Assembly: GCA_037139415.1 (NCBI GenBank)
Contig: JBAXGN010000039.1
Span: forward strand, 1 to 46,133
Source of the DNA: Verrucomicrobiota bacterium
Lineage (GTDB): Bacteria > Verrucomicrobiota > Verrucomicrobiia > Limisphaerales > Fontisphaeraceae
Length of the DNA stretch: 46,133 bases
Direction of reading: 5' to 3'
The notes below the pieces were generated by a model. That model saw nothing but the letters and a program-made list of their open reading frames with translations, did no database searches and was not told where the DNA came from. Each line of letters opens with the position of its first letter. Position 1 is the first letter of the stretch. Below, piece after piece: positions 16,150 to 24,070 of this stretch. Position numbers and translations under genes: made by a program.

Positions 16150-16922
16150 AATTTACCTCTACAATGTGATGGATGCCATGCCAGTGGCCCGGGCCGGCCT
16201 CTCCTGGCGATATTTTTTTCAAAACAACCGTTGCTTGGGGCGTGCCGCGCCCCCCGCTCGTGCGACGTGGAAAATGAAACAGACCAACCCTTCTTGCGCC
16301 CCCCGTTTTGGCCGCCCCATAGTCCCTGATCGCTTGGAACTTGTAACGTTTTCCAACCCGGTACTCAATAAGATTTTTTGACGATCTAATTCGCCCGATG
16401 AACCGGATTGGCAGAACTGGTAATGGAATCGAGAAAAAATGATCCATAATCAATTTTACCGTTACGAGTACGGCGGGGATGAGCGGGGGCCAAAATCCTG
16501 GCGATTGCTCTACCGCGATGAGGCCGTCTGGAAACCGATGGCAGGTGCTTCCGATTACGGTGCTGCCTTGGATCAATGCAAATTCTTCAGCACCCTGCGC
16601 CGGGGAAAGTCACCTTTCCCGACCGGAACCCCGTTGTCGCGTCGCCCAAGGGAGCGATTCCCAAAGTAGGCAACGAGTCTCCGTTTGCAGTTGGGCAATG
16701 GGACAGCCGCTTCCAGCTTGCACCAAACCGAGCTTGATGCAGACTGCTGACAAGCCGGCCCCTTAATTTTTCCATGGCATTGTCCAAGAATTCATTTACA
16801 CTATTGCGTGTGGGTGCATTCATACGTAACTGCTTGGCCACGCCTGGAGAATACGATTCCGGGTATAGTAAGCTTTTATTCGTCCTCGCCTTAAACCACC
16901 ATTCATCCCTACACTTTTAATT
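16150..16922. other. 773-bp intergenic region
   Basis: Holds the promoter region of glgP (minus strand) and of the cyclase gene (plus strand), plus the protein-like remnant listed separately. No RNA gene, terminator or repeat array was recognised. Confidence 0.5.
16439..16669 (+). pseudogene. Possible remnant of a GH127/DUF1680-type C-terminal region
   Basis: A 76-codon frame starts with a stretch that reads like real protein: Tyr-Arg-Tyr-Glu-Tyr-Gly-Gly-Asp, Pro-Lys-Ser-Trp-Arg-Leu-Leu-Tyr-Arg-Asp, Val-Trp-Lys-Pro-Met, then Asp-Tyr-Gly and Ala-Leu-Asp-Gln. This order recalls the end of secreted GH127/DUF1680 (beta-L-arabinofuranosidase-like) proteins. After about residue 48 the resemblance is lost, and another frame (His-Pro-Ala-Pro-Gly-Lys-Val-Thr-Phe) looks more protein-like, pointing to a frameshift. 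A stop codon lies six codons upstream of the ATG. Family assignment is from memory of the pattern and is weak. Confidence 0.3.
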
Positions 16923-18155
16923 ATGGAAGAAGAATTCGACTCGACCACCATGTGGGAAATGCGGCTGTTCCTTGAGGAAATCTGCTGCAACCTGTGCCGC
17001 TTCCAGCATGTGGATGAACTGCAAATTGCCCCGGTGGATATCACAATCCATCAAGAAGCGTATCTGGCTCTTCCGGGCGCATATGCCGATATCAGCGTAC
17101 AGGTTCCCGGTGCCGCTCCGTATTTTGTCGAGGTGAAGTATGGTTATCCCGCCAGCAATATCATCAGCCATGTAGCGCGCAAATATGGTTCCAACGCCCC
17201 CCGACTGGTGGGCGCATCCAAGCTGGTGCTCGTGGTGCCGACCAGCGAATACCCCGACTGGCCGGATATTCAGCGCCAGATTGAGTCTCGGCTCCAAAAG
17301 GGGTTGAAGCTGGAAATCTGGGATGAGCCGTTCCTGTTTTCCCTCATCCGCAAGCGGTTCAACCTGGAGATTGACGCCTTTTCGGAAGGCAATATGGTCC
17401 AACTCAAAGCCGCGCTGGATCATTCCAAGGGGCACTGGGCGTTCGGCGATAGCTGGAAGGCCACCCCGCTGCAATCCGCGCTGCTCTGGAGCTTCGGTTT
17501 TTGGAAGCTCAAGCAGTTCCGGGAACTGAATCACCTGACGCCGGAATCCATTTTGCCGCCCGGCATGTACAAGGGCGCCGTGGCAGTGCTCGCGGACCTG
17601 TGTTCGTTTTCCAGTTACGTGCGCGACACGCGCAATGACGCCGTCATCCGCCAATGCCTGACTTCGTTTTATTCCAAGGCGCGCTACGAAATCCTGAACA
17701 GCGGCGGCATGATTTACCAGTTCGTGGGCGACGAGGTGATCGGCCTGTACGGCATTCCCCGCCACACGGAAGGCTACCAGCAATCCGCCCTGGAGTGCGC
17801 CAAGGCCCTGGTGGACCTCGGCAATTCCATCTCCCACCAATGGCAGCGCCAGATTGACCGCATCCAGACCTCGCAGGGCGTTCACATCGGCGTCGCAATG
17901 GGGGACATTCAGGTGGTTTCCCTTCAGCCGTTCGGCCGGGCGCACATCGGCGCGGTGAGCGACGCCATCAATATGGCCAACCGCTTGCTCGCCAAAGCCG
18001 GCTCGAGCGAAATTGTCGTCAGCAACACGTTTATCCGCGGTCTGGATGAAAAATCCCAGACGCAGTTTCGCGAGATCGACCCGGTGGATGCCCGCAACCT
18101 CGGCACCATCCGGGCCTGGAAAACGGGGCCGATCAATGCCCCGGACAAGGAATAA
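16923..18155 (+). CDS. PD-(D/E)XK-like domain fused to class III nucleotide cyclase
   Basis: 410 residues, no membrane segment or signal peptide. Residues 1-150 look like a restriction-endonuclease-fold domain: Asp56, then Glu70-Val-Lys72 after a hydrophobic strand (Tyr-Phe-Val-Glu-Val-Lys-Tyr-Gly), the PD-(D/E)XK order. Residues 215-400 are a class III adenylate/guanylate cyclase homology domain, with metal ligands Asp225 (Val-Leu-Ala-Asp-Leu-Cys-Ser-Phe-Ser) and Asp270 (Phe-Val-Gly-Asp-Glu-Val), and transition-state Asn350 and Arg354 (Ala-Ile-Asn-Met-Ala-Asn-Arg-Leu). The base-selecting Lys of adenylate cyclases is Gln266, so substrate choice cannot be read off. No effector or sensor gene is adjacent. 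It could be a signalling or defence protein; the role is inference. Confidence 0.82.
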   Translation: MEEEFDSTTMWEMRLFLEEICCNLCRFQHVDELQIAPVDITIHQEAYLALPGAYADISVQVPGAAPYFVEVKYGYPASNIISHVARKYGSNAPRLVGASKLVLVVPTSEYPDWPDIQRQIESRLQKGLKLEIWDEPFLFSLIRKRFNLEIDAFSEGNMVQLKAALDHSKGHWAFGDSWKATPLQSALLWSFGFWKLKQFRELNHLTPESILPPGMYKGAVAVLADLCSFSSYVRDTRNDAVIRQCLTSFYSKARYEILNSGGMIYQFVGDEVIGLYGIPRHTEGYQQSALECAKALVDLGNSISHQWQRQIDRIQTSQGVHIGVAMGDIQVVSLQPFGRAHIGAVSDAINMANRLLAKAGSSEIVVSNTFIRGLDEKSQTQFREIDPVDARNLGTIRAWKTGPINAPDKE

Positions 18156-18161
18156 CTCGGG

Positions 18162-19511
18162 TCAGCTCGCCCAGGAATAGTCGTACGGTTTGCGTTGTTC
18201 GCGCGCCACCCAGGCGTTGGCGTCCTTGGCACCGTCGCCCGTAAACTCTTCCCGCTCGACGTCCCATTGCAGCTTGCGGCCCAGCCGAAGCGAAATCACT
18301 GCCAGATGGCATTCCGAGGCGGAACGATGCCCGGTCTCCACATCGCAGATCGGGTCTTTGCGCGAACGCACACAGTCGAAGAAATTCCCCATGTGATCCG
18401 TGCTGACGTACAGCCGCTCGGCAGACGCTGGCAACGGCGTACTCAACAATTCCTCGTTGCTGCATTCGATCGCGCCGCGCCGCACCCAGATCCAGCCGTC
18501 GCTGCCCTCGAACCGGATCCCGTTGCGCTGGCCTTCCTTGTTAATGACGCCACCAAAGATGGAATCGTCCTTGGTGGTCTTGAGGTAATGCTTCACGCCG
18601 CTCGAATAGGTAAACTGCACTTCGTATTCGCTGAACGCGGTAAAACCGCCCGGGACGGGTGGCACGAGGACTTTGCCTTCCACGCTGTCCGGGCCTTTGA
18701 GTCCGGTGGCCCAGAAGGCGATGTCGTTATGATGCGCGCCCCAGTCAGTAATGGTGCCGCCGGAATATTCGAGCCAGAAGCGGAAGTCGCGGTGACAACG
18801 CTCCTTCATGTATTCCACCTGGGGCGCCTGGCCGAGCCAGTAATCCCAATTCAGATTGGCAGGGACGGGCACGGGCTTAAAGGGACCGCCGTGCAAACCG
18901 GCCGGGAGCCAGACCACGATCTTCTCGAGCTTGCCGATGCGCTTATTGCGCACCAGTTCGCAGGCCAGCCGGAAATTCTTATCGCTCCGTTGCTGCGTGC
19001 CGGTTTGCAGCACTGCCTTATTGGCGCGCACCGCTTGCACCAACCGCTTGCCTTCATCCACCGTGAGGGTCAACGGTTTCTCGGAATAGACATCTTTCTT
19101 GGCCTTGACGGCGGCGAGATTGTTTAAGGTGTGCCAATGATCCGGCGTGCCGTTAACGACGATGTGAATATCATCGCGCTCCAGAATTTTGCGGAAGTCC
19201 GAATAGATCTGCGGCTTCTTGCCATCCTTGGTGAACGCCTTGACGCCCGCTTCGGCGTGCGCCTGGTCCGCATCGCACACGGCGAGGATGTTCCCGAAAC
19301 GCATGGAATCCCTGGCAACGCCAGTGCCGCGCCCGCCGCAGCCGACGACGGCAATGCCGGGGCGGTCATTGGGGCTGGTGGTCTTGGGTGGTTCAGCGGC
19401 CTCGGCCTGATCGCGCTCCAGGAACCAGAGGGGCAATCCGGTGGCAGCGGCAGTCGCCGCAAACGCTTTGGCGAATGAGCGGCGCGAAATAGTCCAGGAT
19501 CTGTTAATCAT
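18162..19511 (-). CDS. Tat-exported Gfo/Idh/MocA family oxidoreductase
   Basis: 449 residues. The N-terminus is a twin-arginine signal (Ile-Ser-Arg-Arg-Ser-Phe-Ala-Lys, then a hydrophobic Ala-rich run), so the protein probably folds with NAD(P) before export. The Rossmann loop reads Val-Val-Gly-Cys-Gly-Gly-Arg-Gly-Thr-Gly. The Glu-Lys-Pro motif (Tyr-Ser-Glu-Lys-Pro-Leu-Thr-Leu) and a C-terminal substrate domain with Asp-Trp-Gly-Ala-His-His-Asn-Asp are typical of the family members that are abundant in Verrucomicrobiota and Planctomycetota. The substrate (probably a sugar or inositol derivative) is not predictable. Convergent with the cyclase gene, 6 bp apart. Confidence 0.9.
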   Translation of the reverse strand: MINRSWTISRRSFAKAFAATAAATGLPLWFLERDQAEAAEPPKTTSPNDRPGIAVVGCGGRGTGVARDSMRFGNILAVCDADQAHAEAGVKAFTKDGKKPQIYSDFRKILERDDIHIVVNGTPDHWHTLNNLAAVKAKKDVYSEKPLTLTVDEGKRLVQAVRANKAVLQTGTQQRSDKNFRLACELVRNKRIGKLEKIVVWLPAGLHGGPFKPVPVPANLNWDYWLGQAPQVEYMKERCHRDFRFWLEYSGGTITDWGAHHNDIAFWATGLKGPDSVEGKVLVPPVPGGFTAFSEYEVQFTYSSGVKHYLKTTKDDSIFGGVINKEGQRNGIRFEGSDGWIWVRRGAIECSNEELLSTPLPASAERLYVSTDHMGNFFDCVRSRKDPICDVETGHRSASECHLAVISLRLGRKLQWDVEREEFTGDGAKDANAWVAREQRKPYDYSWAS

Positions 19512-19606
19512 AGGGGGATTGAATCGCGGAGACCCGCCCGCGTCAAGACATCAAACTTTTATTGCGTGCTTATTTGACGGATTCGTGGCATAGCGAAACG
19601 CAACCG

Positions 19607-22429
19607 ATGTTGACCTGTCAACAACAGACCCGGCTGGCGGCGGTGGATTGCCTGGTGGATCATGGCCATCTCACCCGCCTGCTGTATTCCACGGACGCCT
19701 CGATTTACCAAATCGAGCCGTCCGCCGTCGCCTTTCCGCGCACCGTCCAGCAGGCCGCCGCCGTCATTCAAGCCGCCGCCGAACTGAACCTGCCCGTCAC
19801 CCCACGGGGCGCGGGCTCAGGGCTCACCGGCGGCGCGGTGGGGGATGGCCTGATCGTGGATTTCGCCCGCTTCAACCGCCACATCACGCAGCTTGATCTG
19901 GAGGCGCGCACCGTGCGCGTCGGGGCCGGGGTGGTGCTGGATCAACTGAACGAGTTCCTTCGCCCGCACGGCTACCGCTTCGGGCCGGACGTCGCGACCA
20001 GTTCCCGCGCGACGCTGGGCGGGATGATCGCCAACAACTCCTCCGGCTCGCACGTGCCCATGTACGGCGTCACCGCCGATCATGTGACCGCGTTGGAATG
20101 CGTCATGGCCGATGGGCGCGTGGTGGAAATCGGCACGGCCGCAGATTCTTTAAAGGACAAGCGAGAAATGGTCGAGACGTTGGCCACCAATCACGCCAAT
20201 GAAATCCTCACCCGCATGCCGCCGGGCATTCTCAAGCGCTGGACCGCCTACGGCCTGGACCGCGTGCAGCGCCACCTCGGTCATCCGCTGGTGCAAGTAC
20301 TGGCGGGCAGCGAAGGCACACTCGCGGGCGTGTGGTCCGCCCAACTGCGCATCGTCCCCCTGCCCCGCGCCAAAGGCATCGGCATCCTGTTCTTTGATTC
20401 CGTCACCGAAGCCATGCAAGCCACCGTGGACCTGCTGGATTTAAAGCCCGCCGCCATCGAGCACGTGGACCACGTGCTGTTTGATCAGACGCGCGGCCAG
20501 CTTGCCTTCAAGGCCGCCCGTGATTTGCTCGAACTGGATAAAAAACCGTGCGCCGCCTTCCTGATTGTGGAGTTCTTTGAAGACGTGGCCGAGCGGCTCG
20601 CCATCCTGGAACAGCGCCGCATTGGCAAGCGCCGGTTGATCCTCACCGCCCCCGGTCCGATGGCGCTGGTGTGGAACCTGCGCAAGTCGGGCCTCAACCT
20701 CGTCACCAGTTGCGCCGGCAACGCCAAACCCACGACCTGCATTGAGGACACCGCCGTCCGCCCCGCGCAATTGCCGGAATACGTCGCCGCGCTGCAAGGC
20801 ATCTTGAAACGCCTCGGGCTCACCGCCAGCTTCTACGGCCACGCCGCCACCGGGCTGCTGCACGTGCGGCCCGTGCTGGATTTGCACCGCGCCGAAGATG
20901 TCACCAAGTTGCGGCAGGTGGCGGATGAAGTCGCCGCCCTGGTGCGGCAATTCAAAGGCTCGCTGGCCGCCGAACACGGCGTGGGCATCGCCCGCACCGC
21001 CTACCTGCCGGAACAAGTGGGCGAGCCGTTGCTGGCCGCCATGCGCCAGATCAAGGACACCTTCGATCCGCGCCATCTCTTCAACCCCGGCAAAGTCATC
21101 GCCGACGGCCGTTACCGCATGGATACCTTCCTGCGCCCGCTGGCCGCGCATCCGGACGCCCTGCCCTTTGCGCCCCGCCTCGCGTTCGCCCGGCGCGACG
21201 GCTCCTTCATCGCGAACCTGGAGCAATGCAACGGCTGTGGCGGCTGCACCAAGCAAACCCCGGTCATGTGCCCGACGTTCATCGCCACCGGCGACGAACT
21301 CATGTCCACGCGCGGGCGCGCCAACGTCATCCGCGCCTGGCTGGAAGGCCGCACGGACGGGCTGAACTCCCCAGAGCTGGACGCCGCGCTGAGCAACTGC
21401 CTCGCGTGCAAAGCCTGCGCCACCGAATGCCCCTCCAACGTCAATCTGCCCCTGCTCAAAGCCGAACTCGCGCAGGCCCGGCACGCGCAACACGGCACCC
21501 CGCTGGCCGCCGCTGTATTCAGCCACGTGGATTGGCTCGGGCAAATCGCCAGCCGCGAGCCGACCCTTGCCAATGCCGCCTTGGGATCAAAACTCCTCCA
21601 GCCGCTCATGCATCGCCTGCTGGGGCTCGCGCCGCAACGCCCCTTGCCGCCGTACGCCGCCGAGCGCTTCGACTGGTGGTTTGCCCGGCGGCCCATCCCG
21701 CGCCTGGGCGCTCGCGGCAAAGTCATCCTGTGGGACGACACCTTTGCCCGCTACCACGATCCCCACATTGCCCGCGCCGCCGTCACCGTGCTGGAAGCCG
21801 CCGGTCATGAAGTCCTGCTGCTGAAAGACCGCGCCTGCTGCGGACGCCCCGCCTTCAGCCAGGGAGATTTAAAACGCGCCCGCGAACTGGGCCGTCACAA
21901 CCTGGCCTTGCTGGCGGCCATTCCGGCGGGCATTCCCGTGCTGTTCCTCGAACCATCCTGCTGGTCCATGTTCGCCGAAGATTACCGCGAACTCAAATTG
22001 CCCGGCGCGGACGCCGTTGCCCCCCGCTGCCTGCTCTTTGAACAATTCCTGGATGCGCTGCTGCAACAAACGCCCGATGCGCTGACCTTCACCCCGGCGA
22101 CCGCCCCGCGCCCCATCGCCATCCACGCCCATTGCCACGCCAAAGCCCTGACCCAGCCCGCCTACATGCAACGCCTCGCCCAACGCATTCCCGGCAGCCA
22201 AGTGACGCTGCTCGATTCCGGCTGCTGCGGCATGGCAGGCGCCTTTGGCATGATGGCCGACAAATACGAACTCTCCGTGAACGTGGCCGAACCGCTGCTG
22301 AATCTGGTGAACAAACTTTCCCCCGAAACCATCCTCGTCGCCTCCGGCACCAGTTGCCGCCACCAATTGGAACACCTCGCCGGACGCAAAGCCCTGCACC
22401 TGGCCGAACTCCTCGCCCAGGCGCTATAG
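19607..22429 (+). CDS. FAD-linked oxidoreductase with C-terminal Fe-S and CCG domains (D-2-hydroxyacid dehydrogenase type)
   Basis: About 940 residues from ATG 19607; a TTG at 19562 in the same frame would add 15. The N-terminal half is a VAO/PCMH flavoprotein: Thr-Pro-Arg-Gly-Ala-Gly-Ser-Gly-Leu-Thr-Gly-Gly, then Asn-Asn-Ser-Ser-Gly-Ser-His, and the FAD-oxidase end Glu-His-Gly-Val-Gly-Ile. A ferredoxin-like part follows with Cys-Asn-Gly-Cys-Gly-Gly-Cys and Cys-Leu-Ala-Cys-Lys-Ala-Cys-Ala-Thr-Glu-Cys. Two CCG motifs (Ala-Cys-Cys-Gly-Arg-Pro; Gly-Cys-Cys-Gly-Met-Ala-Gly) complete it. This fused layout is that of YdiJ/Dld-II-type D-lactate or D-2-hydroxyglutarate dehydrogenases feeding electrons to the respiratory chain. 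The exact substrate is unknown. Confidence 0.9.
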   Translation: MLTCQQQTRLAAVDCLVDHGHLTRLLYSTDASIYQIEPSAVAFPRTVQQAAAVIQAAAELNLPVTPRGAGSGLTGGAVGDGLIVDFARFNRHITQLDLEARTVRVGAGVVLDQLNEFLRPHGYRFGPDVATSSRATLGGMIANNSSGSHVPMYGVTADHVTALECVMADGRVVEIGTAADSLKDKREMVETLATNHANEILTRMPPGILKRWTAYGLDRVQRHLGHPLVQVLAGSEGTLAGVWSAQLRIVPLPRAKGIGILFFDSVTEAMQATVDLLDLKPAAIEHVDHVLFDQTRGQLAFKAARDLLELDKKPCAAFLIVEFFEDVAERLAILEQRRIGKRRLILTAPGPMALVWNLRKSGLNLVTSCAGNAKPTTCIEDTAVRPAQLPEYVAALQGILKRLGLTASFYGHAATGLLHVRPVLDLHRAEDVTKLRQVADEVAALVRQFKGSLAAEHGVGIARTAYLPEQVGEPLLAAMRQIKDTFDPRHLFNPGKVIADGRYRMDTFLRPLAAHPDALPFAPRLAFARRDGSFIANLEQCNGCGGCTKQTPVMCPTFIATGDELMSTRGRANVIRAWLEGRTDGLNSPELDAALSNCLACKACATECPSNVNLPLLKAELAQARHAQHGTPLAAAVFSHVDWLGQIASREPTLANAALGSKLLQPLMHRLLGLAPQRPLPPYAAERFDWWFARRPIPRLGARGKVILWDDTFARYHDPHIARAAVTVLEAAGHEVLLLKDRACCGRPAFSQGDLKRARELGRHNLALLAAIPAGIPVLFLEPSCWSMFAEDYRELKLPGADAVAPRCLLFEQFLDALLQQTPDALTFTPATAPRPIAIHAHCHAKALTQPAYMQRLAQRIPGSQVTLLDSGCCGMAGAFGMMADKYELSVNVAEPLLNLVNKLSPETILVASGTSCRHQLEHLAGRKALHLAELLAQAL

Positions 22430-22536
22430 CATTGATCGCCCCTACGCCAACCGGCGCAACGCCTGGATCAAGGCATTGTTCGTGTTCAAGATCAAATGGC
22501 ATAAAAGGAAAGTATAAATTAAGGATTAAGGATAAA

Positions 22537-22570
22537 AAAAGACCAAAGCAGTTTGCCACTTTGGCCTTTT
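22537..22570. terminator. Hairpin terminator after the FAD/Fe-S oxidoreductase gene
   Basis: Six-bp core stem CCAAAG (22543-22548) with CTTTGG (22559-22564). It is extended after one A/C mismatch by five pairs, so that an A-run on one side and CTTTT on the other make it usable on both strands. It lies about 110 bp after the stop codon. Confidence 0.6.
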
Positions 22571-22640
22571 GACTTGGGCATTCTGCCTGGGGTTTAGGTG
22601 GCGGCAACGCAGATCGGATTTCGGGGTCAGTGGCTTTGGC

Positions 22641-22824
22641 AAAATACCAGGTGGGCTGCCGCCGATCCCAGGTGGGTTTGAACCAAACCCAGGTGGGTCT
22701 GAGCTGATCCCAGGTCGGTTTCGTCCAAACCCAGGTGGGTCTGAGCCAATCCTAGGTCGGATTGGCCTAATCCTAGGTCGGATTCAGCCAAACCCAGGGC
22801 GGATTGGAGAAAAACCACATGGAT
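22641..22824. repeat. 21-bp tandem repeat array (eight clear units)
   Basis: The AGGT core recurs at 22649, 22670, 22691, 22712, 22733, 22754, 22775 and 22796, exactly 21 bp apart each time. A degenerate unit keeps the phase at 22817, and a further one appears at 22880. The consensus is about ATCC(C/T)AGGT(G/C)GG(T/A)TT plus a variable linker. Most units contain a small inverted repeat; the best is GCCAATCC with GGATTGGC around TAGGTC at 22745-22766. Because 21 is a multiple of three, both strands show periodic seven-residue peptides, but codon content, starts and lack of relatives argue for non-coding DNA. Confidence 0.9.
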
Positions 22825-22980
22825 TTTCGACGTTTTTTGAGGGTTTTGGGGCGGTTGAACCTGTTTTTTCGCCAAACCCATGTAGGTTACATCCTGAAAA
22901 CAAGGCACTTACGCAAAAAACCGCCAAAAACGTCAAAAAACGGGGGTTTCCAGCTTTAATGGCAGGCGTTAAAGTAAACT

Positions 22981-23316
22981 CTGGCATCCCTGCCGGGATG
23001 CAGTTGGGTTTATTGGGCGGCTTTCCGGAGGTCATGCCCCGTTCCCCTCATGACGCTCCGGCTACATTCTGCCAATCCCATTCGGGATTGGAACCCAAAA
23101 CCCTGGCCTCCCATGACGTACTCCCTACGGGATAAACCCTGGTCAGCCCGGCAATCCTGAACCGGATTGCGTCACCAGACTCCAACCCAGCGCTGGATGG
23201 GTTTCCCTCAATCCGAAAGGATTGACAGCTTGTAGCCGGTCGGTCGCGAGGGGCACGGGGCGCGACCACCGGAAACGCGGAGAAAAGACGAGCGCACCCC
23301 GGAGCGGGTGCCAGAG
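22981..23316. other. Non-coding cluster of short hairpins (possible dispersed or structured element)
   Basis: At least seven hairpins follow each other: 22984-23001 (7 bp), 23025-23061 (12 bp with one bulged G), 23072-23091 (8 bp), 23151-23170 (7 bp), 23184-23203 (6 bp, with an inner palindrome), 23208-23225 (7 bp closed by a GAAA tetraloop), 23236-23272 (11 bp with a small internal loop) and 23294-23311 (6 bp). No reading frame here looks coding. The GNRA-type tetraloop and bulged long stems would suit a structured RNA. A mobile or dispersed repeat is the alternative. It ends about 20 bp from the stop codon of the ACP-like gene. Confidence 0.65.
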
Positions 23317-23338
23317 ATGCTGAGGGAAGGCTTTTTGA

Positions 23339-24001
23339 TCACTGATCCATCCCCAAATCCTTCACGAATTGTGCGTCCTCCCGATACTCCCCCTCTCGAA
23401 GATGAAGCTGCTCAATCACCAACTTTCTGACCAAAGTAGCCACCTGATCCCGCGTCCAGGAAATCGCATTCGACGTAACCGCAAATGGAACAAGCTCGCG
23501 TAGTTGCGAATACCGGGCGGGAATGAATGAACAGAAAGGACGCGTGAGTTGGGCGGAGATATAGGCAACCAGCATAGTGCAGGAGGCTGCGAAAGCCCAA
23601 TGGGATATGGCAATCAACGCGCAAAACGTGCCGAGCGAGAGAATCCAAATGCCCGCTGTGAGCCATCTGGGCCGCGCTAGAGCGGGCCAACGCCTTGCTT
23701 GAACAGCGGTCTTGAGATCGTCCCACACCTCTCGCTCTGATCTCCCTGCCGTAAAGGATCGAATGTCGGCAGTGAGGTCCACCTTTCGTCGTGAGACGCC
23801 CAAAGTCTGAGTTAATCCCTTGCGAAGGAGATAAAAGGCTCGCTGGGATACGCATACACGCTCGTCGTTCGCTCGCAGCTTGCCGAAAACAAGATCAATC
23901 ACCGCCGCAGGCGTGCAGCAGGCCTCTGCCTCTGCGTCGGTAATCGCAAGGCCGAAGCATTCTTCGATGGCCATTATCAATTCAACTCCGTCGAGTCCCA
24001 T
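23339..24001 (-). CDS. Membrane protein with split, permuted acyl-carrier-protein-like halves
   Basis: 220 residues. The N-terminus (1-42) reads like the second half of an acyl carrier protein: Gly-Leu-Asp-Gly-Val-Glu-Leu-Ile-Met-Ala-Ile-Glu-Glu-Cys-Phe-Gly, then Ile-Thr-Asp-Ala-Glu-Ala-Glu and Val-Ile-Asp-Leu-Val. The C-terminus (182-220) reads like the first half: Thr-Arg-Asp-Gln-Val, Val-Ile-Glu-Gln-Leu, Phe-Val-Lys-Asp-Leu-Gly-Met-Asp, ending where an ACP would continue with Asp-Ser-Leu. Between them are a basic region and two close hydrophobic segments (about 113-151). The phosphopantetheine Ser of Asp-Ser-Leu is Gly5 here. It may be a known ACP-like family or a circularly permuted ACP fold. 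It cannot carry the usual prosthetic group at that site; function unknown. Confidence 0.7.
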   Translation of the reverse strand: MGLDGVELIMAIEECFGLAITDAEAEACCTPAAVIDLVFGKLRANDERVCVSQRAFYLLRKGLTQTLGVSRRKVDLTADIRSFTAGRSEREVWDDLKTAVQARRWPALARPRWLTAGIWILSLGTFCALIAISHWAFAASCTMLVAYISAQLTRPFCSFIPARYSQLRELVPFAVTSNAISWTRDQVATLVRKLVIEQLHLREGEYREDAQFVKDLGMDQ

Positions 24002-24070
24002 AAAGTGTGCGTATTAAAACATTCCAACAGTGTTATTGAACTACCTTGTAATTCATTATTGTTAGGTATC

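Noticed and set aside
14920-16329. 469-codon plus-strand frame opposite glgP
   Set aside because: His- and Arg-rich composition is typical of antisense translation, and glycogen phosphorylase motifs fill the other strand.
16923-18155. Complete Pycsar or CBASS defence operon
   Set aside because: No effector, ubiquitin-like or HORMA gene is adjacent; only a cyclase with an extra domain is present.
20441-21544. 367-codon antisense frame inside the FAD/Fe-S oxidoreductase gene
   Set aside because: High GC content opens antisense frames. The coding strand carries the FAD and Fe-S motifs throughout.
22641-22824. CRISPR array
   Set aside because: The unit is 21 bp in total with no unique spacers of CRISPR length and no cas genes in the window.
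22569-23135. A 188-codon frame across the 21-bp repeat with Pro-Gly-Gly periodicity
   Set aside because: The periodicity follows from a repeat length divisible by three. The opposite strand shows an equally regular peptide, and the flanking residues look like random translation.
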